A stretch of 64,000 nt of DNA from JAHIVB01 sp964574705. Lineage in GTDB: Bacteria; Bacillota_I; Bacilli_A; Izemoplasmatales; Hujiaoplasmataceae. The stretch lies in NCBI GenBank assembly GCA_964574705.1, contig CAZNOO010000002.1, positions 65,783 through 129,782 of the forward strand, read 5' to 3'. Below, one piece after another: positions 43,033 to 52,311 of the stretch. Below the pieces are notes generated by a model that was not told the DNA's origin, searched no databases, and saw nothing but the letters and a program-made list of their open reading frames with translations. Every line of letters starts with the position of its first letter. Position 1 is the stretch's first letter. The position numbers were made by a program, and so were the translations under genes.

Positions 43033-44240
43033 TATTTTCCACCTGCTTTCAACTTCGCGAAATCAGCTGCAAGTTCTTCCTGTAGATAACATGCGACGGA
43101 ATGTGTTGGAGAAACTTCAACCAAATGTGGATATTCTCCGTTACATTTTCCGAACCGTTTGTTGCATCTGTCGCGGAAATAACAATAGTTTGGCAAGTTG
43201 ATTGGATTAGGAACGGTACCCGAAATTGTGTACAATTTTTCATCGCCAGAATTTAAAGCAGGAATACTCTTTTGAAGCCCTACAGTATAAGGATGCAATG
43301 GGTTTTTGTATATTTCTCTCGCGGTTCCTTTTTCAATAATACGTCCAGCATACATGACAACGACATAGTCTGCCATTTCAGCAATGACACCCAGGTCATG
43401 GGTAATCAACATAATGGATCCATCAATTTTCGTTTTAATATCACGAAGCAAGTCCAAAATTTGGGCTTGAATTGTAACGTCGAGAGCCGTAGTCGGTTCA
43501 TCGGCGATGATTAATCTTGGGTCGCAAGCCAATGCCATGGCAATCATGACTCTTTGGCGCATACCACCGGATAACTCATGAGGATAAGCATCATAGAATT
43601 TGTCTGGCATGGCAATTCCAACCAGTTTAAGCATACTAATGGACTTTTGTTTCGCTTCTTCTTTCGATGTTCCTGGGAAATGCAAGAACAAAACTTCATC
43701 AAGCTGGTCTCCAATTCGAAGAACGGGGTTCAAACTTGTCATTGGCTCTTGAAAAATCATAGACATTTCATTGCCACGAATCTTGTTCATATCAATTTTA
43801 GGAACATTTGCGATGTTATAAGCTTTTCCATCCTTGGCAGAGTAACGAATTTCTCCACTGTGGATTTGTCCATGAGGGCTTTGCATTAATTTCATCAACG
43901 CTAGGCTCGTAACGCTTTTTCCGCATCCGCTTTCCCCAACTACACCAACAATACTCTTTTTGGGTATGTCAAAAGATACACCGTCAACGGCTTTTACAAC
44001 ACCCGCATCAGTGTAAAAATAGGCATGAAGGTCATCAAATTCAACAACATTATTCGGATCTCTCATCGTAGTGAGATATTCTTCTTCGGGAACATTCTTG
44101 CGATTGTTACGTTTTTCCATCGCTTTGATGATTTTTAAGTTCTCGGCTGCTGTTTGTTTGATTTGCTTATTGCTGATATAATGTTTACTTTGTATTTTAT
44201 TGTGTTCTTTTCGTTTTTTCAAATATTCTAATATATTCAT
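43032..44240 (-). CDS. oppD: Oligopeptide ABC transporter ATPase OppD
   Basis: 402 residues. Walker A GESGCGKSVTSL, signature HELSGGMRQRVMIAMAL, Walker B LIIADEPTTALD, oligo_HPY C-terminus with CYFRDRCNKRFGKC. About 65 extra residues at the N-terminus, basic and helical, precede the ABC domain; the partner OppF also has such a leader, which suggests a lineage-specific feature. ATG at 44240 has AGGTG upstream; GTG at 44249 is part of that region. Confidence 0.95.
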   Translation of the reverse strand: MNILEYLKKRKEHNKIQSKHYISNKQIKQTAAENLKIIKAMEKRNNRKNVPEEEYLTTMRDPNNVVEFDDLHAYFYTDAGVVKAVDGVSFDIPKKSIVGVVGESGCGKSVTSLALMKLMQSPHGQIHSGEIRYSAKDGKAYNIANVPKIDMNKIRGNEMSMIFQEPMTSLNPVLRIGDQLDEVLFLHFPGTSKEEAKQKSISMLKLVGIAMPDKFYDAYPHELSGGMRQRVMIAMALACDPRLIIADEPTTALDVTIQAQILDLLRDIKTKIDGSIMLITHDLGVIAEMADYVVVMYAGRIIEKGTAREIYKNPLHPYTVGLQKSIPALNSGDEKLYTISGTVPNPINLPNYCYFRDRCNKRFGKCNGEYPHLVEVSPTHSVACYLQEELAADFAKLKAGGK

Positions 44241-44249
44241 ATTCGGCAC

Positions 44250-45353
44250 CTATCTCCTCATCTTCGGGTCAAATGCGTCGCGTAAACCATCGCCGATAAA
44301 GTTAAATGCCAACACGGCTAACACGATACAAATACCAGCTGGGACCCAAATGTTCGGGTAGTTTTGTAATATATCCCTACCTGCCGCACCACTTGTAGAA
44401 CTTATCATCGTACCCCACGCAGAATATGGGAAAGGAACACCCAGTCCGAGGTAAGATAGTGTTGATTCAGCTAAGATGATTCCACCAAGTCCAAGGGTTG
44501 CTTGAACAATGATTTGAGGCATAACATTTGGAATGATGTGTTTGAATATTTTACGTCCCGTACTTAAACCTGTTGCCTCTGCGGCAAGCATGTATTCGAG
44601 TTCACGGATTCCAAGAATTTGTCCACGAACCAAACGAGCAATTCCGGCCCATCCGAAGAAGGTCAAAATCGCCATCAAGTAGTAGATTCGGAGTCGAGCA
44701 GGCACCCCCCAACCGTCAATCAATGCTGCTGCGAGCATTAGAATCGGCAAGCCTGGGAGACAGTTGAAAACATCGACGACACGCATGATAACCATGTCGA
44801 CCCAACCACCAAAATACCCTGATAAAGAACCAAAGAAAAGTCCAACGATTACTTCAGCGAAAATAACCATAAAACCAAGTAATAGCGAAACACGTCCGCC
44901 ATACATCAGTCTCGTGAATACATCGTAGCCATATTGGTCCGTACCTAGGATATGTTCCCAAGAAGGAAGTGTTTTTGAATATACTTTATAAGGATCACTT
45001 ACTTCAAAAAAGATGTAAGTGACTTGTTCTTCTAGCCCTGTTTCTTCATTGATCTCGGTTACTAAAATTTGATGAGGCAATACTGATGTTACCCATTTGT
45101 AATCTCCGGTAATCTCAACTTCTCCCCAAGGAGAAAGCAGCGGTCCGATAAATGAGAAAGCAAACATCAAGAAAAGTGTGATCAAACCGACCAACGATAA
45201 TTTGCTTCTGAAGAACCTTCTAAGAACCATTTTCCCTGGACTGACAACTTTAGCAGAGTCGGATAGGGAAACTTCATCCAGAAGTTCAGATTTGTTTTCT
45301 TCGAGAACAGTAAGTTCTTTTTCTTCTCTGACTTCTTTTTCGAAATCACTCAT
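44250..45353 (-). CDS. oppC: Oligopeptide ABC transporter permease OppC
   Basis: 367 residues, BPD_transp_1 permease with about six membrane segments. The cytosolic N-terminus is long (about 45 residues, acidic), and an extracytoplasmic part of about 65 residues follows TM1. EATGLSTGRKIFKHIIPN is the EAA loop that contacts the ATPases. ATG overlaps the oppB stop by 4 bp. Confidence 0.94.
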   Translation of the reverse strand: MSDFEKEVREEKELTVLEENKSELLDEVSLSDSAKVVSPGKMVLRRFFRSKLSLVGLITLFLMFAFSFIGPLLSPWGEVEITGDYKWVTSVLPHQILVTEINEETGLEEQVTYIFFEVSDPYKVYSKTLPSWEHILGTDQYGYDVFTRLMYGGRVSLLLGFMVIFAEVIVGLFFGSLSGYFGGWVDMVIMRVVDVFNCLPGLPILMLAAALIDGWGVPARLRIYYLMAILTFFGWAGIARLVRGQILGIRELEYMLAAEATGLSTGRKIFKHIIPNVMPQIIVQATLGLGGIILAESTLSYLGLGVPFPYSAWGTMISSTSGAAGRDILQNYPNIWVPAGICIVLAVLAFNFIGDGLRDAFDPKMRR

Positions 45354-46432
45354 TTTTTACCACCTACCAATTTCACTCGAGGATCAACGACAGCGTACAT
45401 TAAGTCTGACAATAAAGTACCTATGACCGTCAACACGGACAAGAATAAATTATAAGCCATGACAAAAGGAATATCGCCCTGCGTAACAGCACGATAAGCT
45501 GCTTGACCAATTCCATCGATACTAAAAATAGTTTCAGTAATTAGTGCTCCACCGAATAATCCAGGAAGGATTCCGGCGAATATTGTTACCAAAGGAATCA
45601 ATGTGTTTCTAAATGCATGTTTGTAAATGACTTTGTGTTCGCTTAATCCTTTTGCGCGTGCGGTACGGATATAGTCCGCATTGAGAACTTCAAGCATGTT
45701 GGTACGAGTGTATCTCATTAATCCACCAATGGAAAGAATAACGAGCACGGTAATTGGTAGTACCAAGTGATGAAGATTGTCTAAAAGCAACGGCAAGTTC
45801 GAATTTGGATCGGTTAGACCTGCATATGGGAACCATCCCAATTGGATGGAAAATATTCTTAGTAACAATGCTCCAAAGAAGAAGGATGGCAACGAAATAC
45901 CCATCATCGCGAGAACGGTGACGCTATAATCCACGACTCCGTACTGCTTGGTAGCTGAGGTAATTCCGAGCGGAATGGCAATTGCAAATTGCAAGATTGT
46001 GGCTATTAAAGCGATGATAAATGAAATCCTGCTTTTGTCCTTGATAATGTCAAGAACATTTGAACTAGAAACCGGTTTTGTAAGCTGGTTTCCATCAATG
46101 TCCAAAACAGGATTACCCTGATCATCTACGAGATATTCCACCTCTCCGGTACTAACGGAAAAGATAAATGAATTTCCCCACTCACCATGCAAAATATGAT
46201 TGAGCCATGTTAAATAACCCTCGAAAATCGGGGATGTTAACCCATAGAGTTCTCTTTGTTCTTCGACCATTCTAGCGACTTCACCGGTGCTGTCAAGTTG
46301 GATTTGCGCATAGTATTTTGCTTCAATGAAATCTAGACCTGGTTTAATTCTAACCAAGCCATAGATAATAATCGAGACGCCGAACAATATCAGTACTGAT
46401 AATGCTAATCTCTTTATTACATATTTTATCAT
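45350..46432 (-). CDS. oppB: Oligopeptide ABC transporter permease OppB
   Basis: 360 residues, about six membrane segments; RTARAKGLSEHKVIYKHAFRN is the EAA-loop motif of OppB/DppB. The frame is open to TTG at 46453, but ATG at 46432 gives the normal MIKYVIKRL-type start. Neither has a clear ribosome binding site, and the leader contains a strong hairpin, so translation may be damped relative to oppA. Confidence 0.92.
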   Translation of the reverse strand: MIKYVIKRLALSVLILFGVSIIIYGLVRIKPGLDFIEAKYYAQIQLDSTGEVARMVEEQRELYGLTSPIFEGYLTWLNHILHGEWGNSFIFSVSTGEVEYLVDDQGNPVLDIDGNQLTKPVSSSNVLDIIKDKSRISFIIALIATILQFAIAIPLGITSATKQYGVVDYSVTVLAMMGISLPSFFFGALLLRIFSIQLGWFPYAGLTDPNSNLPLLLDNLHHLVLPITVLVILSIGGLMRYTRTNMLEVLNADYIRTARAKGLSEHKVIYKHAFRNTLIPLVTIFAGILPGLFGGALITETIFSIDGIGQAAYRAVTQGDIPFVMAYNLFLSVLTVIGTLLSDLMYAVVDPRVKLVGGKK

Positions 46433-46442
46433 GTTGACAATA

Positions 46443-46473
46443 ATAAGGCTCAATCTAGTGGACTGAGCCTTAT
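46443..46473 (-). promoter_or_regulatory. Intercistronic hairpin between oppA and oppB
   Basis: Perfect 10-bp arms ATAAGGCTCA / TGAGCCTTAT with 11-nt loop; only TTATT follows, so it is a leaky terminator or 3'-end stabiliser that would keep oppA mRNA more abundant than oppBCDF. Confidence 0.65.
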
Positions 46474-46523
46474 AACTCCTTGTTAGAAATTTGTGAAACT
46501 TGCTAATTAGTAGGTGTTATTGA

Positions 46524-49163
46524 CTAAGGTTGTACGTATCCTACTACTACTGTTTCAGTTGTATTACCTTCAACACCTGAAGCGAAACTTACTTTCCAAA
46601 TTTCAGCCATTGGGCCCCAATATGGAGTAACAGTTGTTGATAGAGTTGCTTGATCGATGATGGATCCATCGTATACAAACAAGTTCTTTCTTTGGTAAGT
46701 TGGAACTTCGATGTTCAATTGAGCTAGAACTTCTAATGCTTTCGCATAAATAGGAGCTCTTTCTTCAGTAAGCATGTATTTCGTTCCTTGTTCAATTAGA
46801 TATCCCAAGTACTCTAATGCTTCTTTTTGATTCATCGTTTCAGTAACGCCATCTAATTTTACAACTTCGATAGTTCCTAAAGCGTCATCATCACCGTTTT
46901 CATATAGCCAAGCGATACCGTTTGCGGTAACTGAATCAGCTTGTGATAGGTAATGGTAAACTTGATACATATCTGGGTCTTGTGCAGATTGCCATGCTAA
47001 TGCATAAACACCAACAGGAGCCGTTTTGATATGAGCAATTAAGGAAGCATCCGTAACGATTTCTGCAGTAACACCGATTGTAGCGAGTAATCTTTGAGCT
47101 TCTAGATAAACTCCACCAGCTGGATGGGCAGAAACGTCACTTGGTAATGTGAATGTATAAGTTGGAGTGTCAGTAAATTCACCAGCGACTGCATCATATG
47201 TGTATCCTGCAAGTTCTAAATAGCTAATTGCAGATGCCATTGTTGCGTCAAATGGATAAATATATTCTGCACCTTCTGGATATGCCCAAGATACTTGTGA
47301 TTGTGCACGAGTAATCAAGTCAGCTAATCCATTTGGATAGTAGTTCAATACTTTTGACATATCGAATACTGTTGTCAAAGCGATACGTTCGTAAAGGTTG
47401 TCATAAACTTGTGGGTTAACGCAAATGTATCCGTAACCTAAGTTGTCAACCAATACTGCTACTAAGTTGTCGCTCAATGCAACGCTATCCATAACGTCTG
47501 AAGTTGCACTTACAGTTGCGTAAGCTACGTCACCGGCTTCAAGAGCACTGTACTCGTAACCTGAAGAGACGATCTTCAATGCAACTTTATTGATGTTAGA
47601 GTTATAAACGTTAACTCCACCCATAGTTTCGAAATATTCGTTTCTTGTGAAGTAAACTGTACCGTCACCAGAATCTACATGATCGAATATATAGGTTCCT
47701 CCACCCATAGGAGCGCCGTTGAATGTTGCAAGGTGAGCCATGAATAGTGGATTGTCAAATTCTACGCCAAAGTTCTTGATTGCATCAACTGGATAAGTGT
47801 ATCCTGCTGTGTAATAATGAGCTGGAGTAACTGTAACACCTAATGAAAGGATGGCTTTTGGATTTTGTTCTGTCAAAACAATTTTAACAGTTTCGTGTAC
47901 GACTGAATCAATTGTTTTTGTTCCTTTTACTAAACCAGCTACGCTAGGAACGGATCCTACTGTTTGGAAAGCTTTAGTAAAGTTTTCAGTTGCGTTAGCT
48001 ACAAAGTCTGAACCAGCGCTTTCAATGCTTGAAACGTTTGCATAGTCTACGACACCGTCTACATCTGCATAAGCATCAAGAATATCTTGGAAATAATCTG
48101 CAACAGTTAGAGTTGCAACGCTGTAATCAGCTGTTGCTCCACTCCAAGTTAAACCATCAGCACTTAGTGAATAAGCGCGACCAACTCCGCCCCAGAATCC
48201 CCACATTGCCATACCGTAAGCTACTCTTAAACCAGCAGAAGCTTGAACGTCAGCAAATGTTAAAGTACAGTTGTAACGAGTTAATCCAACATGATCTGGA
48301 TTAGTTGCTGAATAAGTTGCGATTCCAGTTGCAGAAGTTTTTACATATAATCCTTCTGCATTTTCAACTAGGTAGTTACCGCCAAAGTATCTAGCTACGA
48401 ATGAATCTGTTGAATAGTTTGACATTACATAGTTAACGATTTCTTGAGCAAATTGTTCTCCAGCAACTTCAAACGCTGCCCAGTAAGCATCAAATTGAGC
48501 TTCTGTGTAAGCGGCTGTAGCTACATAGCCGTCAACTCTTCCGTCATCTGCTAAGATTTGAGCAGCTAAAGGAGCGTATTGTGCGGCATTTGGAACTTGT
48601 GTTCTGAAGTCAGTTAAGCCAAGAATAGGCAACGTGTAAAGCGTGGAAGATCCATTATAGGAAGGATCTAAATAAGTGTACATGTTGAATAACACGTCAT
48701 CTGCAGTGATTGCAGTTCCATCGCTGAATTTTGCACCATTTTTGAGTACAATGTCATACACCACGTAGTCGCCTTCTTCATAATCCGCTTTTGGAGCGTA
48801 TGTAGTAAGGTTGTCAGTGTAATAAATTGAGTAGCTGTCTGCTACAGTTGGGTAATAATCAGAAGCTACTACAGCACCGCTCTCATCGGTCGTAAGTAGT
48901 CCGACATTGACCAATCCTGCTACTTGTCCATCATATGCTGATGAGTAGAAGAATGGGTTGAACACACCGTCCATCGTTGAAGATTGGAGTAATAATGTAT
49001 AATCATCATTAATGACTCTGTCCTCAGTGATTGGAGTTAATGTCGTTGTTGTTGTTGCAGTCGTTGTTGTGGTTGTTGTTGCAGTTGTAGTTGTTGTGGT
49101 TTTACAACCAATTAGAGCAACAGCTAAAACTAAAGTTACAAGAAACAAACTAAGCTTTTTCAT
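46524..49163 (-). CDS. oppA: Oligopeptide-binding lipoprotein OppA-like
   Basis: 879 residues. Lipoprotein signal with LIGC and lipidated C20, then a threonine-rich linker (about 22-41, T-runs broken by Ala), then an SBP_bac_5-type substrate-binding domain (GAKFSDGTAITADDVLFNM, LTEQNPKAILSLG, VGVYALAWQSAQDPDMYQ). It is some 300 residues longer than classic OppA (about 540), with inserts in the first half. GGAGG precedes the ATG. Anchored outside the membrane, it delivers peptides to OppBCDF. Lies 50 bp after the InlB-type lipoprotein gene, apparently in the same operon. Confidence 0.92.
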   Translation of the reverse strand: MKKLSLFLVTLVLAVALIGCKTTTTTTATTTTTTTATTTTTLTPITEDRVINDDYTLLLQSSTMDGVFNPFFYSSAYDGQVAGLVNVGLLTTDESGAVVASDYYPTVADSYSIYYTDNLTTYAPKADYEEGDYVVYDIVLKNGAKFSDGTAITADDVLFNMYTYLDPSYNGSSTLYTLPILGLTDFRTQVPNAAQYAPLAAQILADDGRVDGYVATAAYTEAQFDAYWAAFEVAGEQFAQEIVNYVMSNYSTDSFVARYFGGNYLVENAEGLYVKTSATGIATYSATNPDHVGLTRYNCTLTFADVQASAGLRVAYGMAMWGFWGGVGRAYSLSADGLTWSGATADYSVATLTVADYFQDILDAYADVDGVVDYANVSSIESAGSDFVANATENFTKAFQTVGSVPSVAGLVKGTKTIDSVVHETVKIVLTEQNPKAILSLGVTVTPAHYYTAGYTYPVDAIKNFGVEFDNPLFMAHLATFNGAPMGGGTYIFDHVDSGDGTVYFTRNEYFETMGGVNVYNSNINKVALKIVSSGYEYSALEAGDVAYATVSATSDVMDSVALSDNLVAVLVDNLGYGYICVNPQVYDNLYERIALTTVFDMSKVLNYYPNGLADLITRAQSQVSWAYPEGAEYIYPFDATMASAISYLELAGYTYDAVAGEFTDTPTYTFTLPSDVSAHPAGGVYLEAQRLLATIGVTAEIVTDASLIAHIKTAPVGVYALAWQSAQDPDMYQVYHYLSQADSVTANGIAWLYENGDDDALGTIEVVKLDGVTETMNQKEALEYLGYLIEQGTKYMLTEERAPIYAKALEVLAQLNIEVPTYQRKNLFVYDGSIIDQATLSTTVTPYWGPMAEIWKVSFASGVEGNTTETVVVGYVQP
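49030..49110. repeat. Imperfect ACA/ACC trinucleotide repeat in oppA
   Basis: The Thr-linker is coded by a tract of GTT/GTG-type triplets on the plus strand (ACA/AAC on the minus), interrupted by two Ala codons. Length change by slippage in multiples of three would alter the linker without a frameshift. Confidence 0.6.
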
Positions 49164-49212
49164 CTTTTTCCTCCATTTTTTTTCTATTCTTTATGATTTT
49201 CATCATGAAAGC

Positions 49213-51096
49213 CTATTCTAAGGTTTGCACAGTTAATGTGCTAGTGGTTATTCCTGTAATCAAAGAATAATCAATTGTTGCTGTGGTATTAGTTATCGTA
49301 ACAAATTCATTTCCAAGGGCCACGATGTCTCCAATGTATACCGGGTAGGTAACTTGAGTTGGCGAAGTGACTGCGAAATCAATGTCAACCGATGAGTCAA
49401 TTACATATGACATTCCATCGAGTGCTGTTCCAATAATTCCTGCTGCACCCATTTCACAAATAACATTGGTGCCAGTTGTAGTTGTAACAAACAATATATG
49501 AGCGTTTTCAACGGTCAACCCTGTAATCGTCGCGTCTTGAACATATGGGAAGAGTCCCATTACGACGATGACTCCGGCATCCACATTGATATCCTTTTGT
49601 GCGTTTTGTACTTTTATCGTGTAATTGGATATCGAGTATCCCATTGACAGGAATTCTCCCGTAAACGGTACTACTGTGGTGACAACTGATGATCTAACCT
49701 CAAATCCAAGAGGTGAAAAATTAACAAATTCTTGTCCTCCAAGATCGATGTTTGCTACAAGAAGATAATTCAAATCTGGGTTTTGAGCAATTGCGAACAA
49801 TTTCGCAGCGGTGTTAACTCGAACATAAGTTCCTTCAACCATATACGCATAAAGCGTCAAGGTATCTTGCCCCACTGGGAAAACATCGTTTGTGAAGTCC
49901 CAAGGCAAGTACTCTGTTTGAGATGTGCTCCATCCAACAAAGGTGTATCCAGCATATAGTGGGATGGTTTCCAATCTTCCGATTGGTTCTCCCGATACTA
50001 AATCAACAGAACTTGTATTATCAGGTGTCAGTTTTTGAGTAATATAAGTGATTTGCCCTGACATTTGAACATATTCTACGGTAAGTTTCTTTTCCCAATG
50101 TGCAATTAATATGATATCCTTTGTGACTCTGTCATTTTCAAAATCCCAATAAGTGATATCTGCATTGTATCTAGGTAAATCAGAAGGTGTAGGATATGTC
50201 ACAGATGATGTAAATACATATCTAGCATCGACTGAGTAACGGTCTAAATCTGCATGAGCAGGATTTTCAGAATCATAAGCGACATAATTATCGCCATCCA
50301 TTACATAATTGCCTTGTTCGTCCAAGATCATCATCGTACTGAAATAGATATATCCGCTTTCAAAAGAGTACCTTGTCAAGCCTTCATCAGCTTCTGTATA
50401 AGGATAATAGTCTTGGCGATACTTTGGAACGTCTGCAAATAAGGTCTGCTCTTCCAATGTTAAATCGCTAAACAACATATAAGTTCCATAGGCTTCCACA
50501 TCTGCTACGGAATAACTTCCGGTAGCATCGTAGATTTCCACATGGTCTGCATTTCCAATATCATAAACATAGAATCCCCAACCGTCTGGGCCATCAAAAT
50601 AGATGTATTCAACAGTATCAGGATCAACGTCTTCACCGAGGGCTTCGACGTTAACATAAATCAGTGTTCCATTGACATCTTCTACATAACCATAGACGTA
50701 ATCGCCTGCGATATCAATTTGATAAACACCGTTTCCGTCATCTTGATTCAAATATACATATGCTCCAAGAGGGTTGGCGCCATATTCTGCATTTTCTTCA
50801 AGATACCACCCTTTTAGAGTATATCCTGAACGAATTGCGAGGCCTAAACTTGAAACGACGTATTGGTCTTGTGAATAAATTGAAAGGTACTTTGGTATTT
50901 TGCTATCTTGAGCTACTTGCAATTTACGAACGGTGTAGGTCTTGTTTCCAAGATATCCTCCATTACCATCATAAATTACAGTATAAATCAAAGAGTCTTC
51001 AACACCTGTGGTTGCAGTACAACCAATCAATGCTGATGCTAAGATTGCTATAATTAATAAAAGAAATTTGCTTTTTTTAAGTTTTAGTAAATTCAT
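49213..51096 (-). CDS. Surface lipoprotein with InlB-type and GLUG-like repeats
   Basis: 627 residues. Lipoprotein signal with SALIGC (C26). Residues about 36-105 (VIYDGNGGYLGN ... SGYTLKGWYLEE) and 345-425 (AGYTFVGWSTSQTEYLPWDF) are Listeria-Bacteroides (InlB B) repeats. Residues about 430-545 look like a GLUG/beta-helix unit (VANIDLGGQEF, FTGEFLSMGYSISNYTI, GLFPYVQDATITGLTVENA). Such proteins act as adhesins or glycan-binding surface proteins. First gene of the opp unit with its own promoter. Binding partner unknown. Confidence 0.8.
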   Translation of the reverse strand: MNLLKLKKSKFLLLIIAILASALIGCTATTGVEDSLIYTVIYDGNGGYLGNKTYTVRKLQVAQDSKIPKYLSIYSQDQYVVSSLGLAIRSGYTLKGWYLEENAEYGANPLGAYVYLNQDDGNGVYQIDIAGDYVYGYVEDVNGTLIYVNVEALGEDVDPDTVEYIYFDGPDGWGFYVYDIGNADHVEIYDATGSYSVADVEAYGTYMLFSDLTLEEQTLFADVPKYRQDYYPYTEADEGLTRYSFESGYIYFSTMMILDEQGNYVMDGDNYVAYDSENPAHADLDRYSVDARYVFTSSVTYPTPSDLPRYNADITYWDFENDRVTKDIILIAHWEKKLTVEYVQMSGQITYITQKLTPDNTSSVDLVSGEPIGRLETIPLYAGYTFVGWSTSQTEYLPWDFTNDVFPVGQDTLTLYAYMVEGTYVRVNTAAKLFAIAQNPDLNYLLVANIDLGGQEFVNFSPLGFEVRSSVVTTVVPFTGEFLSMGYSISNYTIKVQNAQKDINVDAGVIVVMGLFPYVQDATITGLTVENAHILFVTTTTGTNVICEMGAAGIIGTALDGMSYVIDSSVDIDFAVTSPTQVTYPVYIGDIVALGNEFVTITNTTATIDYSLITGITTSTLTVQTLE

Positions 51097-51178
51097 ATTT
51101 ATATTGCACCCATCTCCGCTAGATTAAGAAATCGTATTTCGCTTTTCAGAAGAAATTGTCTTGAAAAACGTTTATAAC

Positions 51179-51207
51179 ATTATACTACTAAAAACACAAA
51201 ATTACAA
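51179..51207 (-). promoter_or_regulatory. Promoter of the lipoprotein-opp operon
   Basis: TTGTAA (51202-51207), 17 bp, TATAAT (51179-51184) on the minus strand, leaving a leader of about 75 nt. Confidence 0.7.
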
Positions 51208-51368
51208 GACAATATAAGGATTTAACGAAATTCCGACCTCCTTTGTGATTTATACATTTTATAATTTTTGAGCATAAAAAGCAACAGCATTCTCAAAAAA
51301 TATCATGCAAACATCAGAAATATGTTTTCATATTAGAAGGTAGTAAATAATCGAAGCGATAATTTTAC

Positions 51369-51665
51369 TTAATATCTTGTAACAATATAGACCACAATTG
51401 CAATTGCGAGTATCACAAAGAACAGAATAGATCTTATTTTCTTTGTTTCATCTTCGCTCATCGGAATATACCCGCTATAGTGACAATATTTGCAAGGCTC
51501 TTTTCGACTTGAAATCAATTTATGGCATTTCGGGCATTGATAAGGCAAAGCCTTTGGCTCAGGCTTCAAAGTCTGGTCCGGCTGTTTTTTAACAGGTTCG
51601 GATGGCTCAATTTTGGCCGTTTCTTTGTAAAAGTCCTCTAGTTGTTCTTTCGTTGCCTTCTTCAT
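51369..51665 (-). CDS. Zinc-ribbon protein with C-terminal membrane anchor
   Basis: 98 residues. CPKCHKLISSRKEPCKYC (about 44-61) is a CxxC-x12-CxxC zinc ribbon; a proline/lysine-rich region comes before and one membrane span (about 77-96) closes the protein. Function unknown; tail-anchored zinc ribbons often sense or bind membrane partners. ATG at 51665 lies in a TGATG overlap with the upstream gene, so the pair is co-translated. Confidence 0.7.
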   Translation of the reverse strand: MKKATKEQLEDFYKETAKIEPSEPVKKQPDQTLKPEPKALPYQCPKCHKLISSRKEPCKYCHYSGYIPMSEDETKKIRSILFFVILAIAIVVYIVTRY

Positions 51666-52105
51666 CAATCTTCGCCTCTTGGTAATTCGTTGTGATTTAA
51701 ATATGCTTGAAGAAATTCTTCATACTTTAAAAAGTACTGCACAGCGATTTCGTGCTTTACCACTTCTCTTTTGCTTAAGCCGTCGTAGTGAATCGATTTG
51801 TCTCTTAAAATGAGTTCATCGTACTTCAATCTGTAATTGCGTCTGATTTCAAATGTCAGGTTGTTCTTAGATATTTTTTTATTTCTGTGACGAACCTCTT
51901 CATCTGTAACTTTAATGGAGAAAATACCATAGTATATAACAACAAAAATCAAACTCGCCACTAGCAGGCTAAGAAAAATGATGCTGCCATATCCAGAATC
52001 TTCATTGTTCACAACAGCGTAAATCGAAATCATTAATACGACTGCGTAACCTAGCAAAACAATCACAGCTGTAGCAATCGAAAAATCATATATCCTTTTT
52101 TTCAT
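51665..52105 (-). CDS. Two-span membrane protein with cytosolic C-terminal domain, unknown
   Basis: 146 residues, no family recognised. Two membrane segments (about 8-30 and 42-63) and a charged C-terminal domain of about 80 residues (VTDEEVRHRNKKI, YDELILRDKSIHYDGL) that resembles a small PH-like beta domain; that likeness is only by pattern. ATG at 52105 after GGGAG; an upstream in-frame codon at 52117 is less likely. Pairs with the zinc-ribbon gene. Confidence 0.65.
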   Translation of the reverse strand: MKKRIYDFSIATAVIVLLGYAVVLMISIYAVVNNEDSGYGSIIFLSLLVASLIFVVIYYGIFSIKVTDEEVRHRNKKISKNNLTFEIRRNYRLKYDELILRDKSIHYDGLSKREVVKHEIAVQYFLKYEEFLQAYLNHNELPRGED

Positions 52106-52311
52106 AAATACTCCCATATATCGAAGTCTTACACTCTTTTTTTATCATATTTTCGGACAAAACACAAGACAATACAGTAAACATTAGATATATTGTCCAA
52201 AAATAGCCCTAAATCCATTAATTGGCAATCTAAATTCTCAAAGCGTGGAACTTTCATCGATCAAAAGGAATAATTGAACTTAGTATGAAAATGAACAAAG
52301 ATTGAAATGAA

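Noticed and set aside
49030..49110. Repeat that could be taken for a CRISPR or satellite array
   Set aside because: Triplet repeat within a coding sequence; no spacers, no cas genes.
49012..49221. Plus-strand frame of about 69 codons rich in Val
   Set aside because: Antisense of the Thr-repeat in oppA; no ribosome site and a composition that only mirrors the repeat.
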